Assembly: GCA_029931535.1 (NCBI GenBank)
Contig: JAQPZY010001689.1
Location: 1,792,001-1,856,000, forward strand
DNA from: Margaritifera margaritifera
Lineage: Eukaryota; Mollusca; Bivalvia; Unionida; Margaritiferidae
Length of the DNA stretch: 64,000 nt
Reading direction: 5' to 3'
Shown here: piece by piece, positions 38,680 through 49,220 of the stretch
Layout: each line of letters opens with the position of its first letter
How positions within the stretch are numbered: position 1 is the first letter of the stretch
Program-made: the position numbers and the translations under genes
Notes under the pieces: model-generated
Database searches by the model: none
The model's input: the letters and a program-made list of their open reading frames with translations, nothing else
What the model was told of the DNA's origin: nothing

Positions 38680-38723
38680 CGTCGCAAGCAACAGGCGAAG
38701 ATGTTTGACCGTGGCTTGCGACG
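38680..38723. other. Hairpin in a GC-rich patch
   Basis: CGTCGCAAGC (38680-38689) and GCTTGCGACG (38714-38723) form a perfect 10-bp stem with a 24-nt loop. Unusually GC-rich for the surroundings. Function unknown. Confidence 0.6.
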
Positions 38724-39413
38724 TCGGCGGATACGTCGGCATACATTTTCCTGTTGTAATTGATTTCTCCACTACTGTGGCATTTTGTAACATAATCAAC
38801 AAATTGTAAGAAAGTCAGCATTGATATTAAAATGTTTAAAAAAATTTAAATACATAAAATTTGCGTTCTTTCAAAATATCCCCAACAATTACAATACGAG
38901 ATGTAAAGTAATTAGTATACATAACAGTGTCATTATTAATTCTCATGTGGGAATTGTTCCATAATATTTTACAGTGAACATCGTTATTACAGCATTCATA
39001 TGATTACATTTACACAATACTTTGACAACATTGCTAGTAAATGGCTCCTTAATAATTGTTATTTTTTTATCGTTCATATGTGAATTGCAATAAAAGAAAA
39101 GTTTTCCCCAAAGAGGTTTTAGCTCTTGTCAAATAAAGATTTTCCATTTTGCGTGGAGCAAAATTAAATTTTAATTGATATTAAATGAAATATTGCTTGA
39201 GATATACAATATATAAAAACACATTGTGAAATACATTGAATTGCAGCCCAAAATTGTCCGATTAGGAAAAAAACAAAAACATAGCATATAACAGGTAAAA
39301 TCCGAAAGATATGGAAGTGCGATTGTGAGTTCTAAACAAAATAAATCCAAGCAAATTTAAATATCTACGATATGAACATTAAAAATATTAACTGTAAACT
39401 GTATAAAAACTAG
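38724..39413. other. Non-coding AT-rich sequence
   Basis: Nothing recognised. Confidence 0.5.
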
Positions 39414-40275
39414 GTGTTACTCAATCAACCTTTAGCACGGTTGACTCGTGTATATGCATACCTCTATGTGTTATTCAATCAGCCTTTAGCACGGTTGACT
39501 CATGTATATACATATCTCTATATGTTACTCAATCATCCTTTAGCACGGTTGACTCATGTATATACATACCGCTTTGTGTTACTCAATCATCCTTTAGCAC
39601 GGTTGACTCATGTATATACATATCTCTATTTGTTACTCAATCATCCTTTAGCACGGTTGACTCATGTATATACATACCGCTTTGTGTTACTCAATCATCC
39701 TTTAGCACGGTTGACTCATGTATATACATACCTCTATGTGTTACTCAATCATCCTTTAGCACGGTTGACTCATGTATATACATATCTCTATATGTTACTC
39801 AATCATCCTTTAGCACGGTTGACTCATGTATATACATATCTCTATATGTTACTCAATCATCCTTTAGCACGGTTGACTCATGTATATACATAGCTCTATA
39901 TGTTACTTAATCATCCTTTAGCACGGTTGACTCATGTATATACATATCTCTATATGTTACTCAATCATCCTTTAGCACGGTTGACTCATGTATATACATA
40001 TCTCTATATGTTACTCAATCATCCTTTAGCACGGTTGACTCATGTATATACATAGCTCTATATGTTACTCAATCATCCTTTAGCACGGTTGACTCATGTA
40101 TATACATATCTCTATATGTTACTCAATCATCCTTTAGCACGGTTGACTCATGTATATACATATCTCTATATGTTACTCAATCATCCTTTAGCACGGTTGA
40201 CTCATGTATATACATATCTCTATATGTTACTCAATCATCCTTTAGCACGGTTGACTCATGTATATACATAGCTCT
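39414..40275. repeat. Minisatellite, 54 bp x 16, each unit with TGACTCA
   Basis: The unit reads TGTTACTCAATCATCCTTTA, GCACGGTTGACTCATGTATA, TACATATCTCTATA. All units but the first hold TGACTCA, an AP-1-type site, next to the palindrome ATGTATATACAT. The 54-bp period leaves a plus frame open (LLNHPLARLTHVYTYLYM) until a unit with a TAG-bearing variant (ATAGCTCTA). No independent sign of translation. Confidence 0.97.
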
Positions 40276-40329
40276 AACATGAACACCTAAAATAAATACC
40301 TTTGCATGCGAATAAGGCGACACAACTAG

Positions 40330-41304
40330 TATTTGTAGACTTAGAGCTAAACCTTATCAAACATATGAATGGGAGTATTTGTAGACTTAGAGCTAAACCT
40401 TATAAAACATATGAATGGGAATCTTTGTAGACTTACAGCTAAACCTATCAAACATATGAATGGGAGTCTTTGTAGACTTACAGCTAAACCTATCAAACAT
40501 ATGAATGGGAATCTTTGTAGACGTACAGCTAAACCTATCAAACATATGAATGGGAATCTTTGTAGACTTACAGCTAAACCTATCAAACATATGAATGGGA
40601 GTCTTTGTAGACTCACAGCTAAACCTATCAAACATATGAATGGGAATCTTTGTAGACTCACAGCTAAACCTATCAAACATATGAATGGGAGTCTTTGTAG
40701 ACTCACAGCTAAACCTATCAAACATATGAATGGGAATCTTTGTAGACTTACAGCTAAACCTATCAAACATATGAATGGGAATCTTTGTAAACTCACAGTT
40801 AAACTTATCAAACATATGAATGAGAGTCTTTGTAGACTCACAGCTAGACCTATCAAACATATGAATGGGAATCTTTGTAGACTTGCAGCTAAACCTTATC
40901 AAACATATGAATGGGAATCTTTGTAGACTTACAGCTAAACCTATCAAACATATGAATGGGAATCTTTGTAGACTTACAGCTAAACCTTATCAAACATATG
41001 AATGGGAATCTTAGTAGACTTACAGCTAAACCTATCAAACATATGAATGGGAGTCTTTGTAGACTCACAACTAAACCTATCAAACATAAGAATGGGAATC
41101 TTTGTAGACTTACAGCTAAACCTATCAAACATATGAATGGGAATCTTTGTAGACTTACAGCTAAACCTATCACACATATGAATGGGAATCTTTGTAGACT
41201 CACAGCTAAACCTATCAAACATATGAATGGGAATCTTTGTAGACTTACAGCTAAACCTATCACACATATGAATGGGAGTCTTTGTAGACTCAAAGCTAAA
41301 CCTA
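40330..41304. repeat. Minisatellite, 45 bp x ~22, open on both strands
   Basis: The unit reads CATATGAATGGGAATCTTTG, TAGACTTACAGCTAAACCTA, TCAAA. The 45-bp period keeps long frames open in plus (HMNGNLCRLTAKPIK) and two minus frames. Some units have CCTTATC instead of CCTATC, a 1-bp insertion that shifts frame. Two main variants (GGGAAT/GGGAGT; CTTACA/CTCACA) are mixed along the array. It ends about 40 bp before the LINE ORF1 remnant. Confidence 0.97.
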
Positions 41305-41344
41305 ACTACTCTCAAATCGATTTATAGAGATACCCAATAGGGTA

Positions 41345-42385
41345 TTGCCACACAAATGCTCAACTCCTCTAGAGGAGTCGCGCAATTTAGAGATCTGGAT
41401 GGTTGCAGTGAGACTGAGATACTCGAAAATCTCAGAGCTCAGAACGTCTTTCAAGTGAGATCAAGCAACATTCACCGTAACGGCAAGTTGATTCATGCAA
41501 ACAATTACATTCTGACTTTTGACTGCGCTACTTTGCCCGCATCGATCAAAAGCCTGGTTCTTGAATATCCTAGTCGACTATTTCATCCCCAATCTTTTGC
41601 GGTGCTTTAACTACCAAAAACACTGCCATCACAAAGATGTCTCCAAGAGGAAACCAGTCTGCCATAGACATGGGCTGGAGAGTAACAACGGCTCTTCCTG
41701 CATGAGAAAATCTCTTGTGCGAATTGCCATAGCGACCACTTCTCTTACTCTAGACTCTACCCAAAGTGGAAGCAAGACAAGGAAATACAACCGGTAAAGC
41801 ATGAGAATAACCTTAACATCCCTACGGTCATAAAGTTTGTGGAAGCCACATCTCCACAAAACACTGCCGGTCAATCCTATGTCAGAGCAGATAAGGTGGA
41901 GAAGAAACCTCCGATAAATTCTGTACCCAAACAGACATTACCTGACCACCGGGCGAAACCAAGTTTACAGTACTGACACCCCAAAACTTGCGCAAGCAAC
42001 CACTCACACAGGGAGTGAAGCAGAAAAGGTAATCCTGCAGTATGACCATTGCGAAACCCAATGCACTGAGCGAAAACCCGGTTAAATCCAGTCCACGAAA
42101 AGAGTAGCAAAGCACTGGCTCAGTGGTCATAGTCACAGTGTATCACGTGAGAAACCTAGCTCTTCGAGCGAGATACCGCTTAGATCCGGCACACCTAAAG
42201 AGCAGCAGACCTCAGCCGCCAGTGGAAATGTATGCTCCAACAGAATTAAAGAATATGCTAGATTTCCGAAAGGATCTGACGATGCTAACAAGCTCTTGAA
42301 TAAGTTCGGAAGTCTTGGGAGTATGGACACTGGAGAGCCCCCAGATACCGTGCCAAGAAAAACTCCCATAAGTCCCGTACTTCCA
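41345..42385 (+). pseudogene. Jockey-type LINE ORF1 (nucleic-acid-binding gag-like protein), frameshifted and 5' truncated
   Basis: The first frame (41356-41610) carries a divergent RNA-binding segment (RDLDGCSETEILENLRAQNV, then HANNYILTFDCATLPASIKS) typical of gag-like ORF1 proteins of jockey-clade LINEs. A shift of frame then gives IPNLLRCFNYQKHCHHKDVS, a damaged CCHC zinc knuckle in which the first Cys survives and a later Cys is replaced. Further downstream, broken segments end in GSDDANKLLNKFGSLG. ORF1 sits directly before an ORF2 start, as in intact elements. The N-terminus is missing: the left boundary abuts a 45-bp minisatellite. At least two frameshifts and several stops make it non-functional. 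Family assignment is by motif memory, not by search. Confidence 0.8.
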
Positions 42386-42399
42386 CGATTTCCATAAAT

Positions 42400-42447
42400 A
42401 TGTCTGACAACATAATACAATGGAATTGCAGAGGGTTTCAAGACTAA
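42400..42447 (+). pseudogene. Start of jockey-type LINE ORF2 (endonuclease N-terminus), cut by stop
   Basis: An ATG followed by SDNIIQWNCRGFQD is the canonical beginning of the apurinic-like endonuclease domain (IIQWNCRG). It stops after 15 residues, and the similarity is not visible again until about 44,425, where the same ORF continues with the second half of the endonuclease. About 100 codons are replaced by unrelated sequence. Confidence 0.75.
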
Positions 42448-43155
42448 ATAAGTCTTCTACTTAAGAGACCGACCATTTAATTTTCGTGTGTGTGTGTGTG
42501 TTTTTTTTTTTTATTGAAGCTATTAGATAGCCACAATTGTTCTCATCTCAAAGTTTTTTTTAGCCTTCTCTCTCCCCCCCCCCCCCAAAAAAAAATGATC
42601 GGTTCATAAAGAACATGACCCAGTATAGCTATCTGTCTTTCAAGGGACGTTTTTAAAAGAAAGCGATAGCGTTAATCGAAAAAGTTTCAAACATGACCGA
42701 CCATTTAATGGGGCGGGGAGCTGGAATTTTATTTCAAACCAGGATATGTTATTTTTCTTTTACCTCAAGATAATTATATTTTTCAACTAATATAATGGAT
42801 ATAATTGTGTGTATGTGTGTGTGTGTCTCAAAATAATTACTTTTTTTCGACTAATATAATGGATATAATAGGCGTTTTATTGTTGCTATAAATTACAGCA
42901 AGAATATTTTTTTCAAGATATTTGGGAGCCAGATTGTTTTGCTTCAAACAAATCCCAGGCCCACTCTGAAAGTTAAATTGTCGGTCCCTAACCTACAACA
43001 ACCTTTCAAGAAATACTGAAAGGCCGCTGAAGGAGTGTCCATCATGATAAGTCATAAAACTCCCTACAGCCAAATTAATTTCAATACTACATTGCCGGTT
43101 ATAGCCGTTCGTGTATCCATATACAAAACTATTTCTCTTTACTCAATATATCTCC
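42448..43155. other. Non-coding filler between LINE ORF2 halves
   Basis: It contains (GT)n at about 42485-42501, a C14-A9 run near 42575-42596, a second GT-rich stretch at 42807-42829 and a repeated phrase (CTAATATAATGGATATAAT at about 42787 and 42854). No coding signal seen. Confidence 0.5.
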
Positions 43156-43356
43156 GGAAGCCGCGGTAGCTCATTTGGAAGAGCGTCGGACTCGTAATCC
43201 AAGGGTTGCAGGTTCAAAACTCGCCCAGGTCAGTCCGGGTCGGCTGTGCCTTGGTGTGTCATTGGGAAAGAGACTTAGCTCCCATTTCCCCGGCATGATA
43301 TAGCCAATAATGTGTTAAAAGTGCCGTTAAAACCTACAAAATTGAAACAAACAACA
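43156..43356 (+). mobile_element. tRNA-derived SINE (copy 3)
   Basis: The tRNA-like head GCCGCGGTAGCTCATTTGGA has an A box (TAGCTCATTTGG) and a B box (GGTTCAAAACTC) correctly spaced for pol III. It continues with a non-tRNA body (GGTCGGCTGTGCCTTGGTG ... GGCATGATATAGCC) and ends GCCGTTAAAACC before an A/C-rich tail. The body and tail recall SINE families widespread in molluscs. It is inserted within the material that splits the jockey-type LINE. Confidence 0.85.
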
Positions 43357-43479
43357 AGAGTCCCTCGAACTGACGATCTACTGGCCGAACAGAATTTCCG
43401 GGAATTCGAGATAAGACCATTTCTTGTTTTTAATTGCTGAATGTTGAAACCATCTCTGATATTCTTGAGTGATAAGATT

Positions 43480-44424
43480 TAGGCACTGGCAGCCATAATG
43501 GATGTAATGTCGGCACCATTTTCATTTAGGACAAACTGGACACCATTATAATATTTTGGTGAAAACCCGATGTTGATACCATAAATTCAAAAGAATCTGT
43601 GACAAGATTTACAGTATGTTCATCGTGGCAGCCATATTTGAGATCAGATTGGCACTATTTTTTCATTCAGGACCAACTAGATATCATAATTAGTCTTCTA
43701 GTGAAACCCCCATGTTGATATGACTTTCCTTTTAGGAGAAGTAGCAAATATAAAGATGGCGGCCATATTGGATGTCATATCGCCACCATTTTCACTTAGT
43801 ACCAACTTGACATTATATGAAGTCTTCTGGTGAAAACCCAATGTTAATTTGACTTTCCATCTTGGAGGGTAGCGATAAGATTTCCAAGAATGCAGCTGTG
43901 GCAGCCAGATCTGCCAAACGTATTATTTATGACCAATTAGACAGCATAAGGTGTCCTCTGCTGAAAACCCCATGCTGATATGACTTTCGTTCAGGGGGAG
44001 TAGCGGTAACAAGATTTTCAAGATGGCTGCCCTGGTAGCCATATTGGACATCGTATTGGCACCATTTTTATTTAGGACCAACTAGACATGGAAGAAATGT
44101 TTATTTTAGTGAAACCCCCATGTTGATATGCCCATCCATACAAGAGGAGTAGCGATAACAAGATTTTCAAGTTGGCCACATATTGGCTGTCCAAGCGAAA
44201 CAATTTTCGTTGAGGACCAACTAGACATCATAAGAAGTCTTCTGGTGAAAACCCTAGGTTGATATGATTATCCATTCAGTAGGAGTAGCGATAAAAGATT
44301 TTCAAGATGTCAGCCTTGGCGGCCAGATTAGATGTCTGAGCATCACCATTTTCATTAATGACCAATCAGACCTTGGGATGAATGTGTGGGTAAAGTTTCA
44401 TGGCAATCCACCAAGGAGTTTATG
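43480..44424 (+). repeat. Degenerate tandem repeat, about 130-150 bp unit, ~7 copies
   Basis: Successive units repeat recognisable phrases: a variant of CAAGATGGCGGCCATATTGG, then CACCATTTTCATTTAGGACC, AACTAGACATCAT, then GTCTTCTGGTGAAAACCC and ATGTTGATATGACTTTCC, then GGAGTAGCGATAACAAGAT. Copies diverge by point changes and indels. The last ends in GTTTCATGGCAATCCACCAA before LINE sequence resumes. A further isolated unit lies in the Groucho/TLE intron near 56.3 kb, so this is an interspersed repeat family that also forms tandem arrays. Confidence 0.8.
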
Positions 44425-46330
44425 AGGAGTAGGTTAGGGTTAGATCTTGACCATCTTATTGAACAGTTACTAGCACCTTCTGTTCTACTTGGCAACTTCA
44501 ACAGCCACCATACACATTGGGACAGCAATCAACGAGAGAGGAAAGAAGATAGAAGGTTTTGTTTCCAGACATAATCTTGCCATTTTAATGATCAGTCGTA
44601 TACCAACCTTCATCCTGCAACTTGAACATACTCGTCCTTAAATCTGACCATCTGCAATCCATTTCTTTTACTTGACTTGGGAAGTTGATGACGACCTCTG
44701 CAATAGTGACCACTTTCCAATATACTTTAGAAATATTAATTCCAAACCTCAGGGACTAGGGCAGAGATGAAAATTAAACAAGGCAAATTAGAAAATGTTT
44801 CCATCCTTCTGCGAATCAAATTTGACAATTGATAGTTTTGATAACGTAGAGGATCCAATACCCCAACTGACAAAGATACTCCAGGGTTTTGCTGTGGATA
44901 CACTACCAAAACTTCGGCTATTCCTAAACCACGTTTCATGGTGTGAGCAACGACATCCACAGGAAACAGAAAAAGTTCCTTAAAACTCTAATTGCCAATC
45001 CATCAACTAGATAAATATCGTATATACGTAGCTAAATCTCGTCGTACCATTACAAAGAGCAAGAGGAAAACATGGTGATATTATGTCTCTATGTTGAACT
45101 CTTGCTCCTCAATTAAATCTGTATGGAATATGGTACGAAACATAATTGGCAAAAATAAAAGCAACTGCATAAAACACTTAAAGAAATGTCATGAAATGGT
45201 CATGACTGTACCAGAAACCTCAAATTCATGACCGAACCATAAACTTCAAATTCATTAGCCGAAACATTATCTAAAAACTCCTCACAAGATAATTATTCTG
45301 AAAACTTCTGCCGTCAAAAAAGCTGAAAGAGAGAAGTTCCTCTAAATTTCAAATCTGCTAATTCTGAAGATTACAATAAACCTTTCACTCTCAGAGAACT
45401 ACTCTTGATCAATCCCATTACACTTCAGCAGGACCAGATGATATCCACTATCAATTATTGAACCACTTACCTGATACTACTCTCAATGCACTACTAAACA
45501 TCTTCCCCTCTTCAACTTTGGGTAACTTGCAACGTGACGCTGTCTTGTCGAGAAGCAACAGTGATGCCAGTACGTGAATCTAGAAATGACCATACCAACT
45601 CTTCCAGCTACTGTTCCACATCACTAACATCATATGTCCCTGTATACAGACAGCCTGAAAGACAGTGACAAGGTGCCACTGCAACACCCTATGGCACCAA
45701 ATTGAGCCAGTGACCAGATAAAGGCTCCATTTTTACCAAAGAAGTTACAGCCATATCCAAATCTTGAACTGCATTGAAACCTCTCAAAAGACAAATTTCA
45801 TCATCTTATCGTATTAGCTTTCCACATTGAAAGCCTTGCAAAACCTTAAATTTGACAACCCATTAATATCTCCGATCTTACTGAAACATGATTTTCTAAA
45901 AAAAATTAAGAAAAATTATTTTGTACCATTGGCTGCCTAGTCACATTGGTGTAAAGCGTAATGAAAAGGCAGATAAAGCAGCCAAAGCTGCTCTGCTGTC
46001 ACCCGTTTCAGAATGGAAGATCCCATATACATGAACCGACTTCAAATATTACATAAATGTTCTACATACTTGGCAAATCAAGTGAAATGAAAACTCCATA
46101 AATAAGCTTCCCAACCTTGGAGTGGCATCCATCATATATAACAAATCAGAGACGAGATGGTATTGTGCCAATTGCATATAGGACATGCATACCCAATTTG
46201 TGCACACCTGTTGAAGGGTAAACCTTGACCAGAGTGCATACCCTGCCAGTGTCCACCAAAAGTGGAACACATTCTTGTCGAGTGTATTGACTTCCACCCC
46301 GTGAGACAGAAGCTTTTATGTGAATTTTAT
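44425..46330 (+). pseudogene. Jockey-type LINE ORF2 remnant: endonuclease, partial RT, RNase H, C-terminal domain
   Basis: Motifs appear in canonical order across shifting frames. Endonuclease: VLLGNFNSHHTHWDSN at about 44490, then a broken DLTWEVDDDLCNSDHFP-like segment at about 44,670-44,720. Reverse transcriptase: SAGPDDIH at 45426-45450 and an SWREATVMPV-type stretch just after. The RT catalytic [FY]xDD region is missing between about 45,640 and 45,900. RNase H: WLPSHIGVKRNEKADKAAKA at 45930-45995. C-terminal region: IGHAYPICAH near 46,185 and HILVECIDFHP near 46,270. Many stops and frameshifts are present; it cannot be functional. Jockey-clade assignment rests on recalled family sequences. 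Confidence 0.82.
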
Positions 46331-46616
46331 TAAGAAACTTTATGTTGTACCACCCATGAAAATCTTGACCTCTTTGAGGGAATGTTGTTTATATAACAAA
46401 TGTTGACTATATATTTTAAGAATTTTTAACATCTGTAACTTGTAGATTTCAGTATGTAGCACTTCAAATTTACATTTATTTTGAAGGGTTTATGTTCCTA
46501 AAGTATTTTGTGCATTTTTAAATACATTTTTGGAACTTTACTTTTGATTGGCACTGTAGTCATTATTTTACCATAGTGCCATTAATTGCTAATACATACA
46601 TATATACATACATACC
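46331..46616 (+). mobile_element. 3' UTR of the jockey-type LINE with ATACATAC tail
   Basis: After the ORF2 remnant comes AT-rich sequence ending TGGCACTGTAGTC ... AGTGCCATTAATTGC followed by AATACATACATATATACATA. Near-equivalent sequence is found at 58,340-58,550 without any ORF, which identifies this as the LINE 3' end with a simple-sequence tail. Confidence 0.7.
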
Positions 46617-47013
46617 ACTTCTCTACTCCAGATACCCCCCTCCCAATCTAGTTAATGAGACCGCTTTCTTGTTTACATCCTTAAACCAGAGACACCTGTG
46701 CACCAACTGATGTGCATTTATGCATGTAAAATACGTTACCATTCATTTCTCATTATGCAAAGCTTGAAAAATTCCAATTCTCATTCATCCTGCAATATTG
46801 GTATCTTCCCATGATATGTGAGAATACTGTCTTATCACTGCTTTGCACATTAATATCTCAAATAACCACTGAAATATTAATTTAGGATTGCAATGACCTG
46901 CAGTTCCTAAACTTGATTGCTCCCAAAACTTTGTACCCCTGAAATTTCAGTGAACATCAATAATTAGTTAGCTAACAAAACATTGACAATGAATCCTCTC
47001 CATAGAGCTGCCA
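46617..47013. other. Non-coding; nothing recognised
   Basis: No gene or repeat identified between the LINE tail and the foldback MITE. Confidence 0.5.
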
Positions 47014-47224
47014 CATATATTTGCTTATAAGAAAAGTCCATCTGCAAACTGCACAGACCCAGATCTGCCATCACATAATGCACTGGCAGATCTGGGTCTA
47101 TGCAGTTTGTTAGGAGTAATCAGAAGAACAAACAATATAGTCCCTAACCTGCCGGCACATTATGCAACAGCAGATCAGGGTCCATGTCGTTTGCAGTTGG
47201 TCTACACTTGTACACAAGTATATA
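47014..47224. mobile_element. Foldback MITE, copy 2 (inverted relative to copy 1)
   Basis: Arm phrases CAGACCCAGATCTGCC and GCAGATCTGGGTCTATGCAG, a centre TTGTTAGGAGTAATCAGAAG (the reverse complement of the copy 1 centre) and an outer TTTGCTTATAAG identify it as the same family. It is moderately diverged. Confidence 0.8.
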
Positions 47225-47411
47225 TCATAAGAAGGATACCTAATGGTTAAGTCTCATTTTTACCCTCTGTATCGAAAAACTAAATCACAATTGGAAACAT
47301 TCAAATATATTTTGTTGCAAGCAGGTGATATAATGTAGAACCATTAGGCAAAAATGCAGGATCAAGCTTAGCTGGCAGAAAAAAGAAGACAAGATGAGGT
47401 TTTTTATCAGT

Positions 47412-47425
47412 TCATTTTATTGTAG
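47412..47425 (-). promoter_or_regulatory. Candidate polyadenylation signal on minus strand
   Basis: On the minus strand AATAAA is followed within about 30 nt by a T-rich element (CTTGTCTTC-type sequence), as expected of a cleavage site. It is 8.4 kb downstream of the Groucho/TLE stop codon, so assignment to that gene is speculative. Confidence 0.3.
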
Positions 47426-48607
47426 CTCCTCCTATCAACGGGGACACCACACTATACTGAAATCTGTCTGATATTGTTTTGGTCAACAAACAGACAATAC
47501 ACACATATAGAAGAAATGCCATTTCTACAACTACATTTCACAAAATGTACAAATTCTACAACTGTGTCTTCTTTCTATCTGGGTAAATTAACAGACAAAA
47601 GTGAATCTAAGTGAACCATGCAGTCCTATATGTCACAACTGCTTAAAACAAAAATCCAGCGGTACTATAACTCAATATATATTTAAATTATGCAAGTTTT
47701 TCAGCCAAGTTGAAAACACATTAATAAGTCAGGCTTATAGACTGAACAAGAAACTTTATTCTTAGAAAAATACTGGCAATTTTATCTTTGAGAAATATAC
47801 ATGTCAAATATTTCTATTTCTTTATTTCTATTTCTGATATAATCTGTGGCCTAAAATTTTGTTTTTCTCCCATCTTTATATGTACATAATTGGAGGAAGT
47901 GACAATGTAAGTTATACAAAATACAAGAATTTAATTTGTGTACAACAAGAGTGTCTGATCAAAAGAGCAGTAGACTAAGTCAAGATATGCAGAAATAATG
48001 CAAGAAATAACTTTTCTGTAGTTTAGTGTGACATGACTATCACTACATGCAAAATATTTACAGGACAACTGTAGGGAAGATGTAAGTTTGATATTTATTT
48101 AAATTGACAGGGACAAACTCACTCACAGTTAGACATTACTATTATAATATAATGTAGAAGCTCAATGTACCCTGAGTTGTGGCAAGCACTAAAACAGTGC
48201 CAGCTGACATCTATTACTGCAAGTATAAACATTAAGTTAGGAAATAAACTGTCATTTGTATAAGAACAATATTGTCAACAGACAGGAAAAATGCATTTTC
48301 AGCATTTGCATCTGATTTTTAACATGTTTTTAATAAAGAACAAGATTTCTCAAGAAATGAAAGGTCAATTTAATAAAGGTGTGTACTATTTTTGTTTGGA
48401 ATCTACCATTCAATATTACTTGATAATGATACTAGTTCATGAAGTGTCTTTGATATAAACTCTGACAGTAAATCAATTAATTAACAGAATCAAGAATGTC
48501 ATTCACATGTTCTCTAACCATTCTTTCATTTGTTATGATGATATTACCGGAAATATTCATAACTTGTATAAATTTTTGGCCAAAACTAGAGGGATGAATT
48601 TCCAAAC

Positions 48608-48814
48608 CGTATATACTAGCATACAACACCAGTCCAAATGCAAACACCATAGACCCTAATCTGCCATTGTATAATGCACTGGCAGATCAGGGTCTATGTT
48701 GTACTGATTACTTCTGACAAACTGCATAGACCCAGATCTGCCGGTACATTATGCAATGGCACATCTAGGTCTCTGCAGTATGCAGTTACAGTAGACTTAT
48801 AAGTGAGTATATAT
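48608..48814. mobile_element. Foldback MITE, copy 3
   Basis: It has outer ends GTATATACTAGC and GACTTATAAGTGAGTATAT, arms with GGCAGATCAGGGTCTATG and ATAGACCCAGATCTGCCGG, and a centre with CTGATTACTTCTGAC. Same family as 26,371, with more substitutions. Confidence 0.82.
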
Positions 48815-49164
48815 GGCAAGTTGATAGAGGAGGACCCTGTACACCCTAATCAAAACAGAGTGACAATATTGTTGAGCCAAAGAAGGGTGATAACATTTTT
48901 AAGCCGTCATACATCCTTTGCTAGGTTTATCCTCGTAAAATTTGAGTGGATAGTCAATCAATGTTATTTGTATTCAATAACTCACCTTTGCTAACATTTC
49001 ATTAAAAATCAATGATAATATCAGTACACATGATCCATTTGTTACAAATTTAATATTCTATTTGCTCGTTCAAGTAGAAATTTAGACTGTTTACATTTCA
49101 ATTCTTGAAAACACAATAGTAAACGAGATTTGAGCATGCATGTTTTAGCAGGTTTAGAATAGTT

Positions 49165-49220
49165 GACAATTACATACTGACTGGATGTGAAAACGACAAT
49201 TACATACTGACTGGATGTGA
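49165..49220. repeat. 30-bp tandem duplication
   Basis: GACAATTACATACTGACTGG followed by ATGTGA occurs twice, separated by AAAC. Confidence 0.9.

Noticed and set aside
44736..44960. Minus-strand 74-codon ORF
   Set aside because: Shadow of the plus-strand LINE endonuclease/RT remnant.
46600..46616. Telomeric or centromeric satellite
   Set aside because: The short ATACATAC run is a LINE tail; no TTAGGG array anywhere in the window (the TTAGGG-containing 22-bp repeat at 4,063 is not telomeric in structure).
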